37,840 nucleotides of DNA from Thermodesulfovibrionia bacterium (GCA_919902995.1 CAKKSD010000045.1:1-37840), one strand, 5' to 3'. Counted from the stretch's first letter, positions 19,275 through 25,930 are shown. Notes: a model not told the origin generated them from the letters alone. Translations and numbers: made by a program.

Positions 19275-19792
19275 AGAACGATGGCGTTACCTTAGTTGAA
19301 CTGGTCGTTGTTATAACAATCATAGGGATACTGGCTGTGGCTCTTGGGTTTTCTTTTCAGGGATGGCTTGGTGGTTATAAGATAGAAAAACAGGCAAAAG
19401 AGATGTATGTTGATTTAATGAATGCGAGGGCAAGGGCGATGCAGAGGAACAGGACGCATTGTGTAACACTTGCTACAAATCAATATACAATAAAAGAAGA
19501 CATGTCCCCACCTCCAGACGGGGACGGAGACTGTGATGATTCAGGAGATACTACAGTTTCACGGAAGGTCTTAGATGCCAGTTATCCGATTATATGGAAT
19601 GGATCGGGAAATGAGATAAAATTTACAGTGCAAGGGCTTATAAATGTTGATAAAAGTATTTGCAGTAATACCGATGAGGATGCGGATTATAACTGTATCG
19701 AAATATCAGCAACGAGAGTAAATATCGGGAAATTGACAACAACTATCCCTGCTGGCGGGGACTGCAATGCAACAAATTGTGTTGCTAAATAG
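19268..19792 (+). CDS. type IV minor prepilin, FimT/GspH family
   Basis: This 174-residue prepilin starts MKKNDG-VTLVELVVVIT: a short charged leader, the prepilin-peptidase site after Gly, and the Glu at position +5 of the hydrophobic helix. The body has the GspH-like fold (EMYVDLMNARARAMQRN) and Cys-containing loops. It should enter the pseudopilus-like tip complex under PilY1. ATG 19268 is preferred over in-frame ATG 19247 because it gives a normal leader. Both lie in a heptad repeat and neither has a clear Shine-Dalgarno sequence. Confidence 0.85.
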   Translation: MKKNDGVTLVELVVVITIIGILAVALGFSFQGWLGGYKIEKQAKEMYVDLMNARARAMQRNRTHCVTLATNQYTIKEDMSPPPDGDGDCDDSGDTTVSRKVLDASYPIIWNGSGNEIKFTVQGLINVDKSICSNTDEDADYNCIEISATRVNIGKLTTTIPAGGDCNATNCVAK

Positions 19793-20081
19793 AGAAGATT
19801 TTACTGAATCTGTCAGAAATAGGTTTCAGGATGTCATTCCCGAGAAACTTGTCCTCGAAGGTGGTAATCGGGGATCGGGAATCCAGAATAGTAAAGCAAA
19901 AACCTGGATTCCTGCTTACGCAGGAATGACAAAAAGTCAAGGGCTTACCCTTGTTGAAGTGCTGATAGCAATGGTGATACTCCTTCTGGTCTCACTCGCA
20001 TTAATGCAGACCGCCCTGGTAAGTATTGATGCGAATATGAGAAATGTCCTGAGAGATGAAGCAGTAAGTGTTGCAAGATAA
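19767..20081 (+). pseudogene. truncated duplicate of the PilV prepilin
   Basis: Codons 19944-20076 encode LTLVEVLIAMVILLLVSLAL and on to VLRDEAVSVA, nearly identical to the start of the PilV gene at 20571. The frame then ends at a TAA instead of continuing (EQRMDESRN in the full copy). The upstream part of the frame is the translation of a palindromic repeat (WIPAYAGMT), which offers ATG 19926 about 5 codons before the cleavage Gly. Only the transmembrane helix and a few residues remain, so a normal pilin cannot form. A tiny membrane peptide is possible. The open frame overlaps fimT by 26 bases. Confidence 0.75.
19833..19930 (+). repeat. GTCATTCC...GGAATGAC palindromic element (98 bases)
   Basis: Begins GTCATTCCCGAGAAACTTG and ends CTTACGCAGGAATGAC. 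Inner inverted parts include CGGGAATCCAG and CTGGATTCCTG. It is translated in frame within the truncated PilV copy, giving the recognisable WIPAYAGMT string often seen where this repeat is read as protein. Confidence 0.75.
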
Positions 20082-20109
20082 ATCAGATCTTCCTTTTTGG
20101 TACGAAAAT

Positions 20110-20180
20110 GTCATTCTCTGGCTTGACCAGAGAATCTAGTTCCTTAGCTTCTGGATTGCCCGGCCAAGCCGGGCAATGAC
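20110..20180 (+). repeat. GTCATTC...GCAATGAC palindromic element (71 bases)
   Basis: Contains TTCTCTGG-CTTGA-CCAGAGAA and TTGCCCGGC-CAA-GCCGGGCAA, two back-to-back perfect hairpins. It is a divergent relative of the GTCATTCC...GGAATGAC elements. It lies in the 170-base gap between the truncated PilV copy and the opposite-strand gene. A 14-base palindrome GCCCCTTAAGGGGC follows at 20226-20239. Confidence 0.7.
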
Positions 20181-20251
20181 AGAATAATTTGGTATGAAAA
20201 TAGATTCATTTTCATCCTTCGTGGTGCCCCTTAAGGGGCGTGAAAGTTTGC

Positions 20252-20518
20252 TTAAAAGAAGAATTCCTTTATGAGGAAGGCAACGATGCCAATAAGATTT
20301 AAGATGACAATGATATACAACCTATCAAAGCGCTTGTTGATGCTGTCATTCATTGTAATAATGAATTTGTATAAATCATCAATCCGTTTATTGATTGCGG
20401 CAAGCTCTCCCTTTACCTCCCGAATCTCATTATGCATGAGGTCAAGCTCTCTGAAGAGAAAGGCAAAGGGATCAGCCTTATATACAAACTCCTCTTTCTT
20501 TTCAGTCTCAGGCGCCAT
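20252..20518 (-). CDS. small coiled-coil protein with C-terminal membrane anchor
   Basis: This is the only convincing gene on the minus strand. Its 88 residues have an N-terminal part (MAPETEKKEEFVYKADPFAF), a predicted coiled coil (ELAAINKRIDDLYKFIITMN) and a C-terminal transmembrane segment (LYIIVILNLIGIVAFLI). The layout resembles XhlA-like and other short membrane-tethered coiled-coil proteins; I do not assign a function. It interrupts the pilus operon between the two PilV copies, and its ATG overlaps the PilV ATG within the shared palindrome CCATGG. No clear ribosome-binding site is visible. Confidence 0.6.
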   Translation of the reverse strand: MAPETEKKEEFVYKADPFAFLFRELDLMHNEIREVKGELAAINKRIDDLYKFIITMNDSINKRFDRLYIIVILNLIGIVAFLIKEFFF

Positions 20519-20999
20519 GGCTAAATTTTACTTTAAAGGACTTTCCGCTGTCAAGGAGAAAAAAGGCCTTACCCTCGTTGAAGTACTGATCGCAATGGTG
20601 ATACTCCTTCTGGTCTCACTCGCATTAATGCAGACTGCACTTGTGAGTATTGATGCGAATATGAGAAATGTCCTGAGAGATGAATCAGTGAGTATTGCAG
20701 AGCAGAGGATGGATGAGTCGAGGAATATACCTTTTGATACATTAACTCCAGGGACTGAGCCATCGGACGGTAATGCTTTTACTTTCCCTGCCTGTGCAAC
20801 TGCTTCTGCTCCTGGTGCAGGCCCATATCCTGTACTTATACCGAGGAACATCAGAAATATAACAGGCTTTAACTTTGGTACACAGAGGATAGTTACTACC
20901 TTAGATACAGATAACATGCAGATAACAATTCTGATAAGGTGGGTCTACAGGAATGAGTGTTTTACACATACCATCTCAACTATAGTGAGGAGACAATGA
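20517..20999 (+). CDS. pilV: type IV minor prepilin PilV
   Basis: This 160-residue prepilin has leader MAKFYFKGLSAVKEKKG, the cleavage site, and mature N-terminus LTLVEVLIAMVILLLVSLAL with Glu5. The C-terminal half is Cys-containing and ends in an IRWVYRNE...ISTIVRRQ strand region typical of PilV. ATG 20517 is the first plausible start: the frame upstream is antisense to the minus-strand gene and is not conserved. No Shine-Dalgarno sequence precedes it, suggesting the original 5' end was lost when the opposite gene arrived. The stop overlaps the PilW ATG (ATGA). Confidence 0.85.
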   Translation: MAKFYFKGLSAVKEKKGLTLVEVLIAMVILLLVSLALMQTALVSIDANMRNVLRDESVSIAEQRMDESRNIPFDTLTPGTEPSDGNAFTFPACATASAPGAGPYPVLIPRNIRNITGFNFGTQRIVTTLDTDNMQITILIRWVYRNECFTHTISTIVRRQ

Positions 21000-22288
21000 G
21001 GGGAAAAAGTAGACAGCATGTAGTAGACAGCATGAAGGGGAGGGAGTCCCTACCTACTACCTACCGTCTACTGCCTACTGAAAAAAAGTCCCTACCTACT
21101 ACCTACTGTATACTACCTACTGAAAAAGGGTTTACCCTTGTTGAGCTGATGATAACAATGACTGTCTTTGTACTTGTCATTGCAGGAGCCTCACAGATAT
21201 TTACAGGGTTGTTGACCCAGTTCAAACAGCAGAGCAAGATAGCGGAGACAAACATAGAAGGCGCAATAGGACTTGAGATATTAAGGCAGGATCTGGAACA
21301 TGCGGGATATGGGCTGCCGTGGGTGATACCTTCGGATGTAACCTATACTGCCGCTGAGACCTTTTCTGCTACACCCTGCGGAACAGGAACGACTGCTAAC
21401 CCTACAACCTTCAATGACAGTACTCCTAATGCTCCGAGGGCAGTAGTAAGTGGTAATAATACATGCCTAAACGGTTCTGACTACCTTGTGATAAAGGCCA
21501 TAAATGTTGCTACAAACAATACTTCTAATAAGTGGGCACTCCTTGGGAATACAGGTGTCTTAAGGTATGACATTTCAGGAGATGCTTTTAACACTTCAGA
21601 TCGTGTAGTAGTTCTTGACCCTGGGACATCAGATGCGACAATGAGAACCCTTGTAGGAAGTGGAAGCACTTTCTATAAACAATACAGTGCAGTTACAGAT
21701 TTTAACCCTTCTGATTCAACCACAACCAGATTCATATATGGTATCAGAGATGGAGCAGCCCCAAAGGTTCCCCTTAACCGCGCTGATTATTATATCAGCA
21801 TACCTGCTACTATGCCTTCACAGTGTGCTGTAGGAACAGGCGTGCTCTACAAGGCCACAATGAATCATGGCTCTATCTCTGGAGTAAATCAATTCACAGA
21901 ACTTCCTCTCCTTGACTGTGTGGCTGATATGCAGGTAGTGTATGCACTGGATAATGATGAGGACGGGGATTTTGAAAATGGGGTCGGTGGTGATGCCTAT
22001 ACTAATGACATATCAGGATTAGCAGGAGCAACAGGCGCTCGAGATGTGAGAACCCGGGTGAAAGAGCTGAGGGTCTATATCCTTGCACATGAAGGCCAGT
22101 ATGATAAAAATTTTACTTTCAGTGGTTTTACAGCAGGGGCGTGTGCTACCTGTGTCAGAGTAGGTCTTTCAAATACGTTTGGAAGGGACTTCGAATTCGC
22201 TACCTCTGGCATTACTAACTGGCAAAATTACAGATGGAAGATATATACAATAGTTGTGAAACCGAATAATCTGAGTGGGGAAAAGTAG
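20996..22288 (+). CDS. pilW: type IV minor prepilin PilW, with repeat-derived leader
   Basis: This 430-residue protein has prepilin site EKG-FTLVELMITMTVFVLV and a long mature domain of the PilW type (about 385 residues, several Cys, DNDEDGDFENGVGGDA-like Asp-rich loop). ATG 20996 overlaps the PilV stop, with GTGAGGAG 5 bases upstream, so it is well supported. The leader before the cleavage site is 45 residues, against about 5-25 normally. Most of it is translated heptad repeat (for example SLPTTYRLLPTEK twice). The TAG stop falls at the start of the next heptad array, so the C-terminus may also have been changed. Confidence 0.88.
   Translation: MRGKSRQHVVDSMKGRESLPTTYRLLPTEKKSLPTTYCILPTEKGFTLVELMITMTVFVLVIAGASQIFTGLLTQFKQQSKIAETNIEGAIGLEILRQDLEHAGYGLPWVIPSDVTYTAAETFSATPCGTGTTANPTTFNDSTPNAPRAVVSGNNTCLNGSDYLVIKAINVATNNTSNKWALLGNTGVLRYDISGDAFNTSDRVVVLDPGTSDATMRTLVGSGSTFYKQYSAVTDFNPSDSTTTRFIYGIRDGAAPKVPLNRADYYISIPATMPSQCAVGTGVLYKATMNHGSISGVNQFTELPLLDCVADMQVVYALDNDEDGDFENGVGGDAYTNDISGLAGATGARDVRTRVKELRVYILAHEGQYDKNFTFSGFTAGACATCVRVGLSNTFGRDFEFATSGITNWQNYRWKIYTIVVKPNNLSGEK
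21008..21127 (+). repeat. in-frame heptad inverted array in the pilW leader
   Basis: Left arm AGTAGAC / AGCATGT / AGTAGAC / AGCATGA, then a GGGGAGGGAGTCCC centre. Right arm TACCTAC / TACCTAC / CGTCTAC / TGCCTAC / TGAAAAA, followed by a second right-arm copy (AAGTCCC / TACCTAC / TACCTAC / TGTATAC / TACCTAC / TGAAAAA). Since 7 is coprime to 3, three units make seven codons, which explains the seven-residue rhythm of the translation. No stop codon arises in the pilW frame. Confidence 0.85.
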
Positions 22289-22376
22289 ACAGTAGACAGC
22301 AAACAGTAGACAGGGGAAAAACTCCTTACATACTACCTACTGTCTACTATCTACTGAAGAAAGTAGACAGTAGAAA
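22284..22376 (+). repeat. heptad inverted array between pilW and S23 gene
   Basis: Left arm AGTAGAC / AGTAGAC / AGCAAAC / AGTAGAC, centre AGGGGAAAAACTCCT, right arm TACATAC / TACCTAC / TGTCTAC / TATCTAC, then TGAAGAA / AGTAGAC / AGTAGAA. It contains the pilW stop codon and ends 9 bases before the S23 ATG. The 14-mer TGAAGAAAGTAGAC at 22355-22368 recurs at the other side of the S23 gene (22737-22750). Confidence 0.85.
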
Positions 22377-22385
22377 GGGAAGGGA

Positions 22386-22739
22386 ATGAAAAAAGCAGAA
22401 CGCTTTGAGGATTTGGAAGTATGGAAAAAAGCACACAGCCTTGTTCTGGAAACATACCGGATTACAAAAGATTTCCCTGGTGAAGAAAAATTCGGTCTCA
22501 TTTCTCAAATGCGGCGATCTGCTATTTCGATTGCCGCAAATATTGCCGAGGGATTTAAAAAGCGGACACTAAGGGATAAGTCAAATTTCTACAACATTAG
22601 TCAAGGTTCCTTAGAAGAATTGAGGTATTGCTTTATCCTATCTGTAGATCTTGGATATTTAAAGGACAACAAAGAATTAATATATCTGATTGAAGAGGTC
22701 GGGAGGATGCTTCATGGACTCATCAAGAGTATACAATGA
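22386..22739 (+). CDS. four-helix-bundle protein, S23 (23S rRNA intervening-sequence) family
   Basis: This 117-residue protein has the family hallmarks: FEDLEVWKKAHSLVLETYRI near the N-terminus, then FPGEEKFGLISQMRRSAISI and AANIAEGF, and a GSLEELRYCFILSVDLGYL segment. The name comes from genes inside 23S rRNA intervening sequences. Free-standing copies are common and of unknown function, and the related Avd protein works in diversity-generating retroelements. It sits inside the pilus operon, bounded by heptad arrays and by a 14-base direct repeat. A GGGAAGGGA tract before the ATG can act as ribosome-binding site. Confidence 0.88.
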   Translation: MKKAERFEDLEVWKKAHSLVLETYRITKDFPGEEKFGLISQMRRSAISIAANIAEGFKKRTLRDKSNFYNISQGSLEELRYCFILSVDLGYLKDNKELIYLIEEVGRMLHGLIKSIQ

Positions 22740-23538
22740 AGAAAGTAGACGGCATGTAGTAGGCAGCATGAAGGACAGCAGAGAGCATATAGAAGAAAGT
22801 AGACGGCATGTAGTAGGCAGCATACAGGGGAAGAAATCCCTACATACTGCCTACCGTTTACTACCTACCAAAAAGAATTCCCTGTCTACTCCCTACTCCC
22901 TACTGTCTACTGAAAAGGGTATTGCCCTTGTTATGGTGCTTATATTATCAGCAATTGCCCTTGCTATAATGGCAGGGTTGATATATATGATAGTATCCGG
23001 GACGCAGATCTCTGGCATACAGAAGAGGTATAAGACCGCCCTCGAGGCCGGGATAGGAGGCGCTGACATTACATATCAATTCATTAAATTAAGAGGTGAA
23101 ACAACTTCAACTAATTCGTTCAAGACTTTATTAAACACCTTTGGCCTTTATTCTGATTATACAACTCCAGGTGCATGTACTGGAACAAATATGTTAGGGG
23201 CATCGTTTACGGGACTCGCAGCAAAATTGAACGCTCCTACATCCACATGGGTGAACTGTGATAGTTCGCTGACGATTACCCCTGGAACCACAAGCACTTA
23301 TGATATTACCTTTCAACTTGGAACAGGGCCTACATATACCGTCTATTCAAAGATTGTTGATACCGTTGAGGGTAATTCTGGAGGAGATGAGGGGTTGCTT
23401 AAGTCCGGTGTTGTTATATCAAATCCAGGTGAAGTAGCAGTGAAGAGCATACCCTATCTTTATACGATAGAGATAGATGCAGAAAATACGGCTAATTCGG
23501 CAGAAAGGGCGAAACTGTCTGTACTGTATCAATATTAG
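22714..23538 (+). CDS. pilX: type IV pilus assembly protein PilX, with repeat-derived leader
   Basis: This 274-residue protein contains the PilX N-terminal motif KG-IALVMVLILSAIALAIMAG (no Glu5, as usual for PilX/GspK-like members), then QKRYKTALEAGIGGADITYQ. ATG 22714 is chosen because GGGAGG lies 7 bases upstream; it overlaps the S23 gene end by 26 bases. In-frame alternatives are TTG 22690 and ATG 22768. The segment before the cleavage Gly is about 69 residues (51 from 22768), nearly all translated heptad repeat (ESRRHVVGS twice, STPYSLLSTEK). PilX belongs to the PilVWX-PilY1 tip complex. Confidence 0.85.
   Translation: MDSSRVYNEESRRHVVGSMKDSREHIEESRRHVVGSIQGKKSLHTAYRLLPTKKNSLSTPYSLLSTEKGIALVMVLILSAIALAIMAGLIYMIVSGTQISGIQKRYKTALEAGIGGADITYQFIKLRGETTSTNSFKTLLNTFGLYSDYTTPGACTGTNMLGASFTGLAAKLNAPTSTWVNCDSSLTITPGTTSTYDITFQLGTGPTYTVYSKIVDTVEGNSGGDEGLLKSGVVISNPGEVAVKSIPYLYTIEIDAENTANSAERAKLSVLYQY
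22738..22917 (+). repeat. double heptad inverted array in the pilX leader
   Basis: A 32-base unit starting GAAGAAAGTAGACGGCATGT is repeated exactly at 22738-22769 and 22792-22823. The right arm follows (TACATAC / TGCCTAC / CGTTTAC / TACCTAC, then TGTCTAC / TCCCTAC / TCCCTAC / TGTCTAC / TGAAAAG). It starts at the S23 stop codon and ends at the PilX cleavage motif. It is read in frame as protein. Confidence 0.85.
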
Positions 23539-23581
23539 TTGATCCCGAATTACGCAAGGTATATGCAAAAACCTGCCCATT

Positions 23582-23746
23582 GTCATTCCGAGCCCTTCGG
23601 CTGTCATGCCGATCCACAGGACCCTGCGGGGCGAAGCCGAGGCATCTCATCAGTTGCTCAGGGAAGGGCTCCGCGAGGAATCTTGTTTTTAGTAACTGAG
23701 ATTGCTTCGGAGTTCCCTTACTCCGTTCGGGACCCCTCGCAATGAC
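23582..23746 (+). repeat. GTCATTCCGAG...CGCAATGAC palindromic element (165 bases)
   Basis: Begins GTCATTCCGAGCCCTTCGG and ends CCCCTCGCAATGAC. It has internal hairpins such as CCCTGCGGGG and the typical GAGGAATCTTGTTTTT and GAGATTGCTTCGGAG segments. This second, larger family shares the outer GTCAT...ATGAC ends with the shorter elements. It occupies most of the 299-base gap between pilX and the next antitoxin; no gene is visible there. Confidence 0.7.
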
Positions 23747-23797
23747 ATTTTGGCGAACCCTGCGTAATTTCATTACGATTTTATAATGCTGATTTTG

Positions 23798-23806
23798 TGG
23801 TATAAT
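23798..23806 (+). promoter_or_regulatory. extended -10 promoter of the RHH antitoxin
   Basis: TG-G-TATAAT is a perfect extended -10 element, 31 bases upstream of the antitoxin ATG. GTGAGGAGGCG precedes the start as ribosome-binding site. No good -35 is seen at 17 bases. Confidence 0.6.
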
Positions 23807-23837
23807 ACAAAAAAATAGGTGAGGAGGCGATAAAAAC

Positions 23838-24074
23838 ATGGGAACTATTTTAACAATAAAAAATGATTTAGTTAAAAGGCTTGAGGCTTTAGCCAAAGCT
23901 ACTCACCAGTCAAAATCTTCTTTGGCATCTCAAGCTATTGAAGAATTTTTAACTGTTCAGAAATGGCATATTCAGGCAATAAAAGAAGGGATAGCAGCAG
24001 CAGACAAGGAAGATTTTGTCAGTCACGAGGAAGCGATTGCTGAACTGAAAAGATGGGGTAAGCGTGCATCTTAA
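23838..24074 (+). CDS. ribbon-helix-helix antitoxin (ParD/CopG-like)
   Basis: This 78-residue protein starts MGTILTIKNDLVKRLEALAK and continues SKSSLASQAIEEFL, a ribbon-helix-helix pattern. The C-terminal tail (FVSHEEAIAELKRWGKRAS) resembles the toxin-binding tail of ParD-type antitoxins. GAGGAGG precedes the ATG. The 3' end overlaps the ParE-like frame by 11 bases. The gene looks intact although its partner is damaged. Confidence 0.8.
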   Translation: MGTILTIKNDLVKRLEALAKATHQSKSSLASQAIEEFLTVQKWHIQAIKEGIAAADKEDFVSHEEAIAELKRWGKRAS

Positions 24075-24240
24075 GTGGACACGCCCAGCCATTAATGACC
24101 TCAGAAAGGCTAGAGAGTTTATAGCTTTAGACAGTCCACAGGCGGCAGAACGAATGGCTGAAAGAGTGAAGGAAGCAGTAGAATATCTGACAGAATTCCC
24201 TAATATTGGCAGACCCGGACGAAAGAAAATCCCCTTATGA
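24064..24240 (+). pseudogene. truncated ParE/RelE-family toxin
   Basis: From GTG 24064 the frame reads VHLKWTRPAINDLRKAREFI and on to YLTEFPNIGRPGRKKIPL, then TGA: 58 residues, against about 90-100 for the family. The ParE signature is clear, but the C-terminal strands with catalytic residues are missing. In another frame the same bases give PYELVEKP followed by a stop, which resembles the expected continuation (RELV). A one-base indel near 24230 followed by further decay fits. A sequencing error alone would not restore a full-length protein. Confidence 0.72.
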
Positions 24241-24280
24241 ACTTGTTGAGAAGCCTTGATAGAGAGATATACTGCTAAAT

Positions 24281-25219
24281 ATGAATAGGTTTCTGTGTTT
24301 TATAAGTTTGTTCCTCTTGCTATCATGCTCGTCAGAAAAGCCTTCGCAGTTAGACGCTCAAAAGCCCCCAGAGACAGTAGGCAGCAACGGCGTCCAGGAA
24401 TCCTCAAAACAACCTGTTCCTCCCGGTGGTGAACCATATTCAATGGAGATTGTCCCTTCAGATGCCAACAGGAACTCCACTTTGAGTCTTAGGGCAAAGG
24501 GTTTTAACCTCTCAGATGCAAAGATAGAATGGCTGGTAAATGGTAAGGCAACCAGCAGTCCTGTTCCCTCTCAATTCAGACCAAGGGAGACAAAAAAGGG
24601 GGATAAGGTTCAGGCAAGGGCTATATTACAGGACAGGGAAATCTTCTCTAATATTATACAGATAAAAAATACCCCCCCAGAGTTAATCAAGGTTAAGGTA
24701 ATGCCAGAAGTTTTTAAACCTGGAGATACCCTCTATGTTGATGTATCTGGAAGTGATATAGATGGAGATGAGGTAAAAATCCTGTATGAATGGACTAAAA
24801 ACGGAATGCCTGCAGGTAACGATAAAAGTATTGAGGGACAAATCAAGAGGGGAGACAGGGTATCCGTAAAGATAACGCCCTTTGATGGTGAGGTGAATGG
24901 TCGTACGATAATTTTACACAGGGAGATAGGTAACCTGCCCCCGATGATTATCGAGAATAAAGAGTTTAATTTCGATGGAAAGGTTTATACCTATCAGATA
25001 AAGGCAGAAGACCCTGATGGCGATTCCCTCTCCTTTTCTTTAAAGTCTTCACCTTCAGGGATGGTAATTGATCCCACTACAGGACTGATTCACTGGAATG
25101 TACCTGCTAATTTTAGAGGTAGGTCTATTATTACGGTGTCTGTAACAGATGGACATGGTGGAGAATCGGTTCAGAGTCTTACCTTTGAGATATTCCCAGA
25201 GCAGAAGATAAGGAAATAA
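24281..25219 (+). CDS. lipoprotein with Ig/cadherin-like domains
   Basis: This 312-residue protein has a lipoprotein signal peptide MNRFLCFISLFLLLSC with C16 as the predicted lipidated residue. A Pro/Ser/Gln-rich linker comes next. Two or three beta-sandwich repeats then follow; the last has IKAEDPDGDSLSFSLKSSPS, GMVIDPTTGLIHWNVPANFR and VSVTDGHGG, the putative-Ig (He_PIG-like) pattern with calcium-type Asp. A surface or periplasmic binding or structural role is likely; no enzyme motif is present. Its position downstream of the pilus genes hints at an envelope function, but the link is weak. Confidence 0.75.
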   Translation: MNRFLCFISLFLLLSCSSEKPSQLDAQKPPETVGSNGVQESSKQPVPPGGEPYSMEIVPSDANRNSTLSLRAKGFNLSDAKIEWLVNGKATSSPVPSQFRPRETKKGDKVQARAILQDREIFSNIIQIKNTPPELIKVKVMPEVFKPGDTLYVDVSGSDIDGDEVKILYEWTKNGMPAGNDKSIEGQIKRGDRVSVKITPFDGEVNGRTIILHREIGNLPPMIIENKEFNFDGKVYTYQIKAEDPDGDSLSFSLKSSPSGMVIDPTTGLIHWNVPANFRGRSIITVSVTDGHGGESVQSLTFEIFPEQKIRK

Positions 25220-25285
25220 AAAGCCCTTTGACTTCTATTAATCTTCCTGCTATTCTACCGCATAGAGGCCTGGAATTAAGATGAC

Positions 25286-25507
25286 ATGAAGGTTACCCTT
25301 ACGAGGCATGCAAAGAACCGAAACAGAAAGATAGAGGCCACAATCTTTGAGATTATTGATTGCATAGAAAATCCTGACAGCCATTACCTTCAGGACAATG
25401 GAAGGGAGGTTGCAATAAAGGCATTGGGTAATAAATTGTTAAAGATTGTTTTTAAGAGAAGTCTGTCAGGGTATGAGATTATAACAATTGTTGACCGTAA
25501 TCAATAG
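25286..25507 (+). CDS. DUF4258 family protein
   Basis: This 73-residue protein starts MKVTLTRHAKNRNRKIEATI. The early RHA(x)nR motif and the C-terminal strand pair (NKLLKIVFKRSLSGYEIITI) match DUF4258, whose members have a BrnT/RelE-like look and often sit beside small partner genes. DUF2283 follows after 8 bases, a frequent pairing. A toxin-antitoxin role for the pair is suspected in the field but is not shown by this sequence. Confidence 0.72.
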   Translation: MKVTLTRHAKNRNRKIEATIFEIIDCIENPDSHYLQDNGREVAIKALGNKLLKIVFKRSLSGYEIITIVDRNQ

Positions 25508-25515
25508 GAGGACAC

Positions 25516-25764
25516 ATGAAGATAGAATATGATCGTTATGCAAAGGCTCTTTATATTAGACTTCAGGAGAAAGAGCGTGGTAGAACAATCGAGATTAATG
25601 AAAATCTCAACATTGACCTGGATGAGGCTGGAAACCTAATAGGGGTTGAAATACTTAACCCTGATAATTATCCTGTAGAGAAGATTTTAAAACCTATCGT
25701 GGAAGAATATACCGAGAAAGATGCTGAAAACATAGAGATTAAAAGAGAGCATGCAAAGATTTGA
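25516..25764 (+). CDS. DUF2283 family protein
   Basis: This 82-residue protein starts MKIEYDRYAKALYIRLQEKE. It contains the core INENLNIDLDEAGNLIGVEI, the defining DUF2283 pattern (YD...A.YI.L, then NI.LD..G.LIGIEI). AGGAGG lies 5 bases before the ATG. It is coupled with the DUF4258 gene directly upstream. Function unknown; the C-terminal tail is strongly charged. Confidence 0.78.
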   Translation: MKIEYDRYAKALYIRLQEKERGRTIEINENLNIDLDEAGNLIGVEILNPDNYPVEKILKPIVEEYTEKDAENIEIKREHAKI

Positions 25765-25874
25765 ATGCTATATCAAATTTATTAAATCAGCATCTATCCC
25801 CTCTGTCATTAAGGCATGGCGGAGAGGTCTTCCAGAGGTTTACCATCGATATCACCCCTGAGCAGTGAAAGTAG

Positions 25875-25930
25875 CGTTGGGTTTTACCTCCAACGGAGAT
25901 TATATTTTACGTCCTCAATAAATGAGGACG
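25875..25930 (+). repeat. palindromic element with two perfect hairpins
   Basis: CGTTGG-gttttacct-CCAACG (25875-25895) and CGTCCTCA-ataaa-TGAGGACG (25910-25930) lie in the 271-base gap before gmhB. The ends GTAGCG and CGCCAC are also roughly complementary. It looks like another interspersed element family. No T-run follows, so a terminator role is unlikely. The rest of the gap holds nothing I recognise. Confidence 0.55.

Noticed and set aside
20226-20239. GCCCCTTAAGGGGC as a terminator of the minus-strand gene
   Set aside because: The stem is only 5 bp with a TTAA loop and no T-run follows on the minus strand; better listed as a palindrome only.
22386-22739. S23 protein as Avd of a diversity-generating retroelement
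   Set aside because: No reverse transcriptase, template repeat or variable repeat is visible in the window; the sequence fits the general S23 family.
21008-22917. Possible CRISPR array because of regularly spaced repeats
   Set aside because: Units are contiguous 7-mers without unique spacers, with inverted arms, and are partly protein-coding; no cas genes are present.
22284-22917. Composite transposon around the S23 gene
   Set aside because: No transposase or integrase gene, and no clear terminal inverted repeats apart from the heptad arms; only the direct repeats support insertion.
25910-25930. Rho-independent terminator before gmhB
   Set aside because: The hairpin is perfect but no T-run follows, and a second adjacent hairpin suggests a repeat element.
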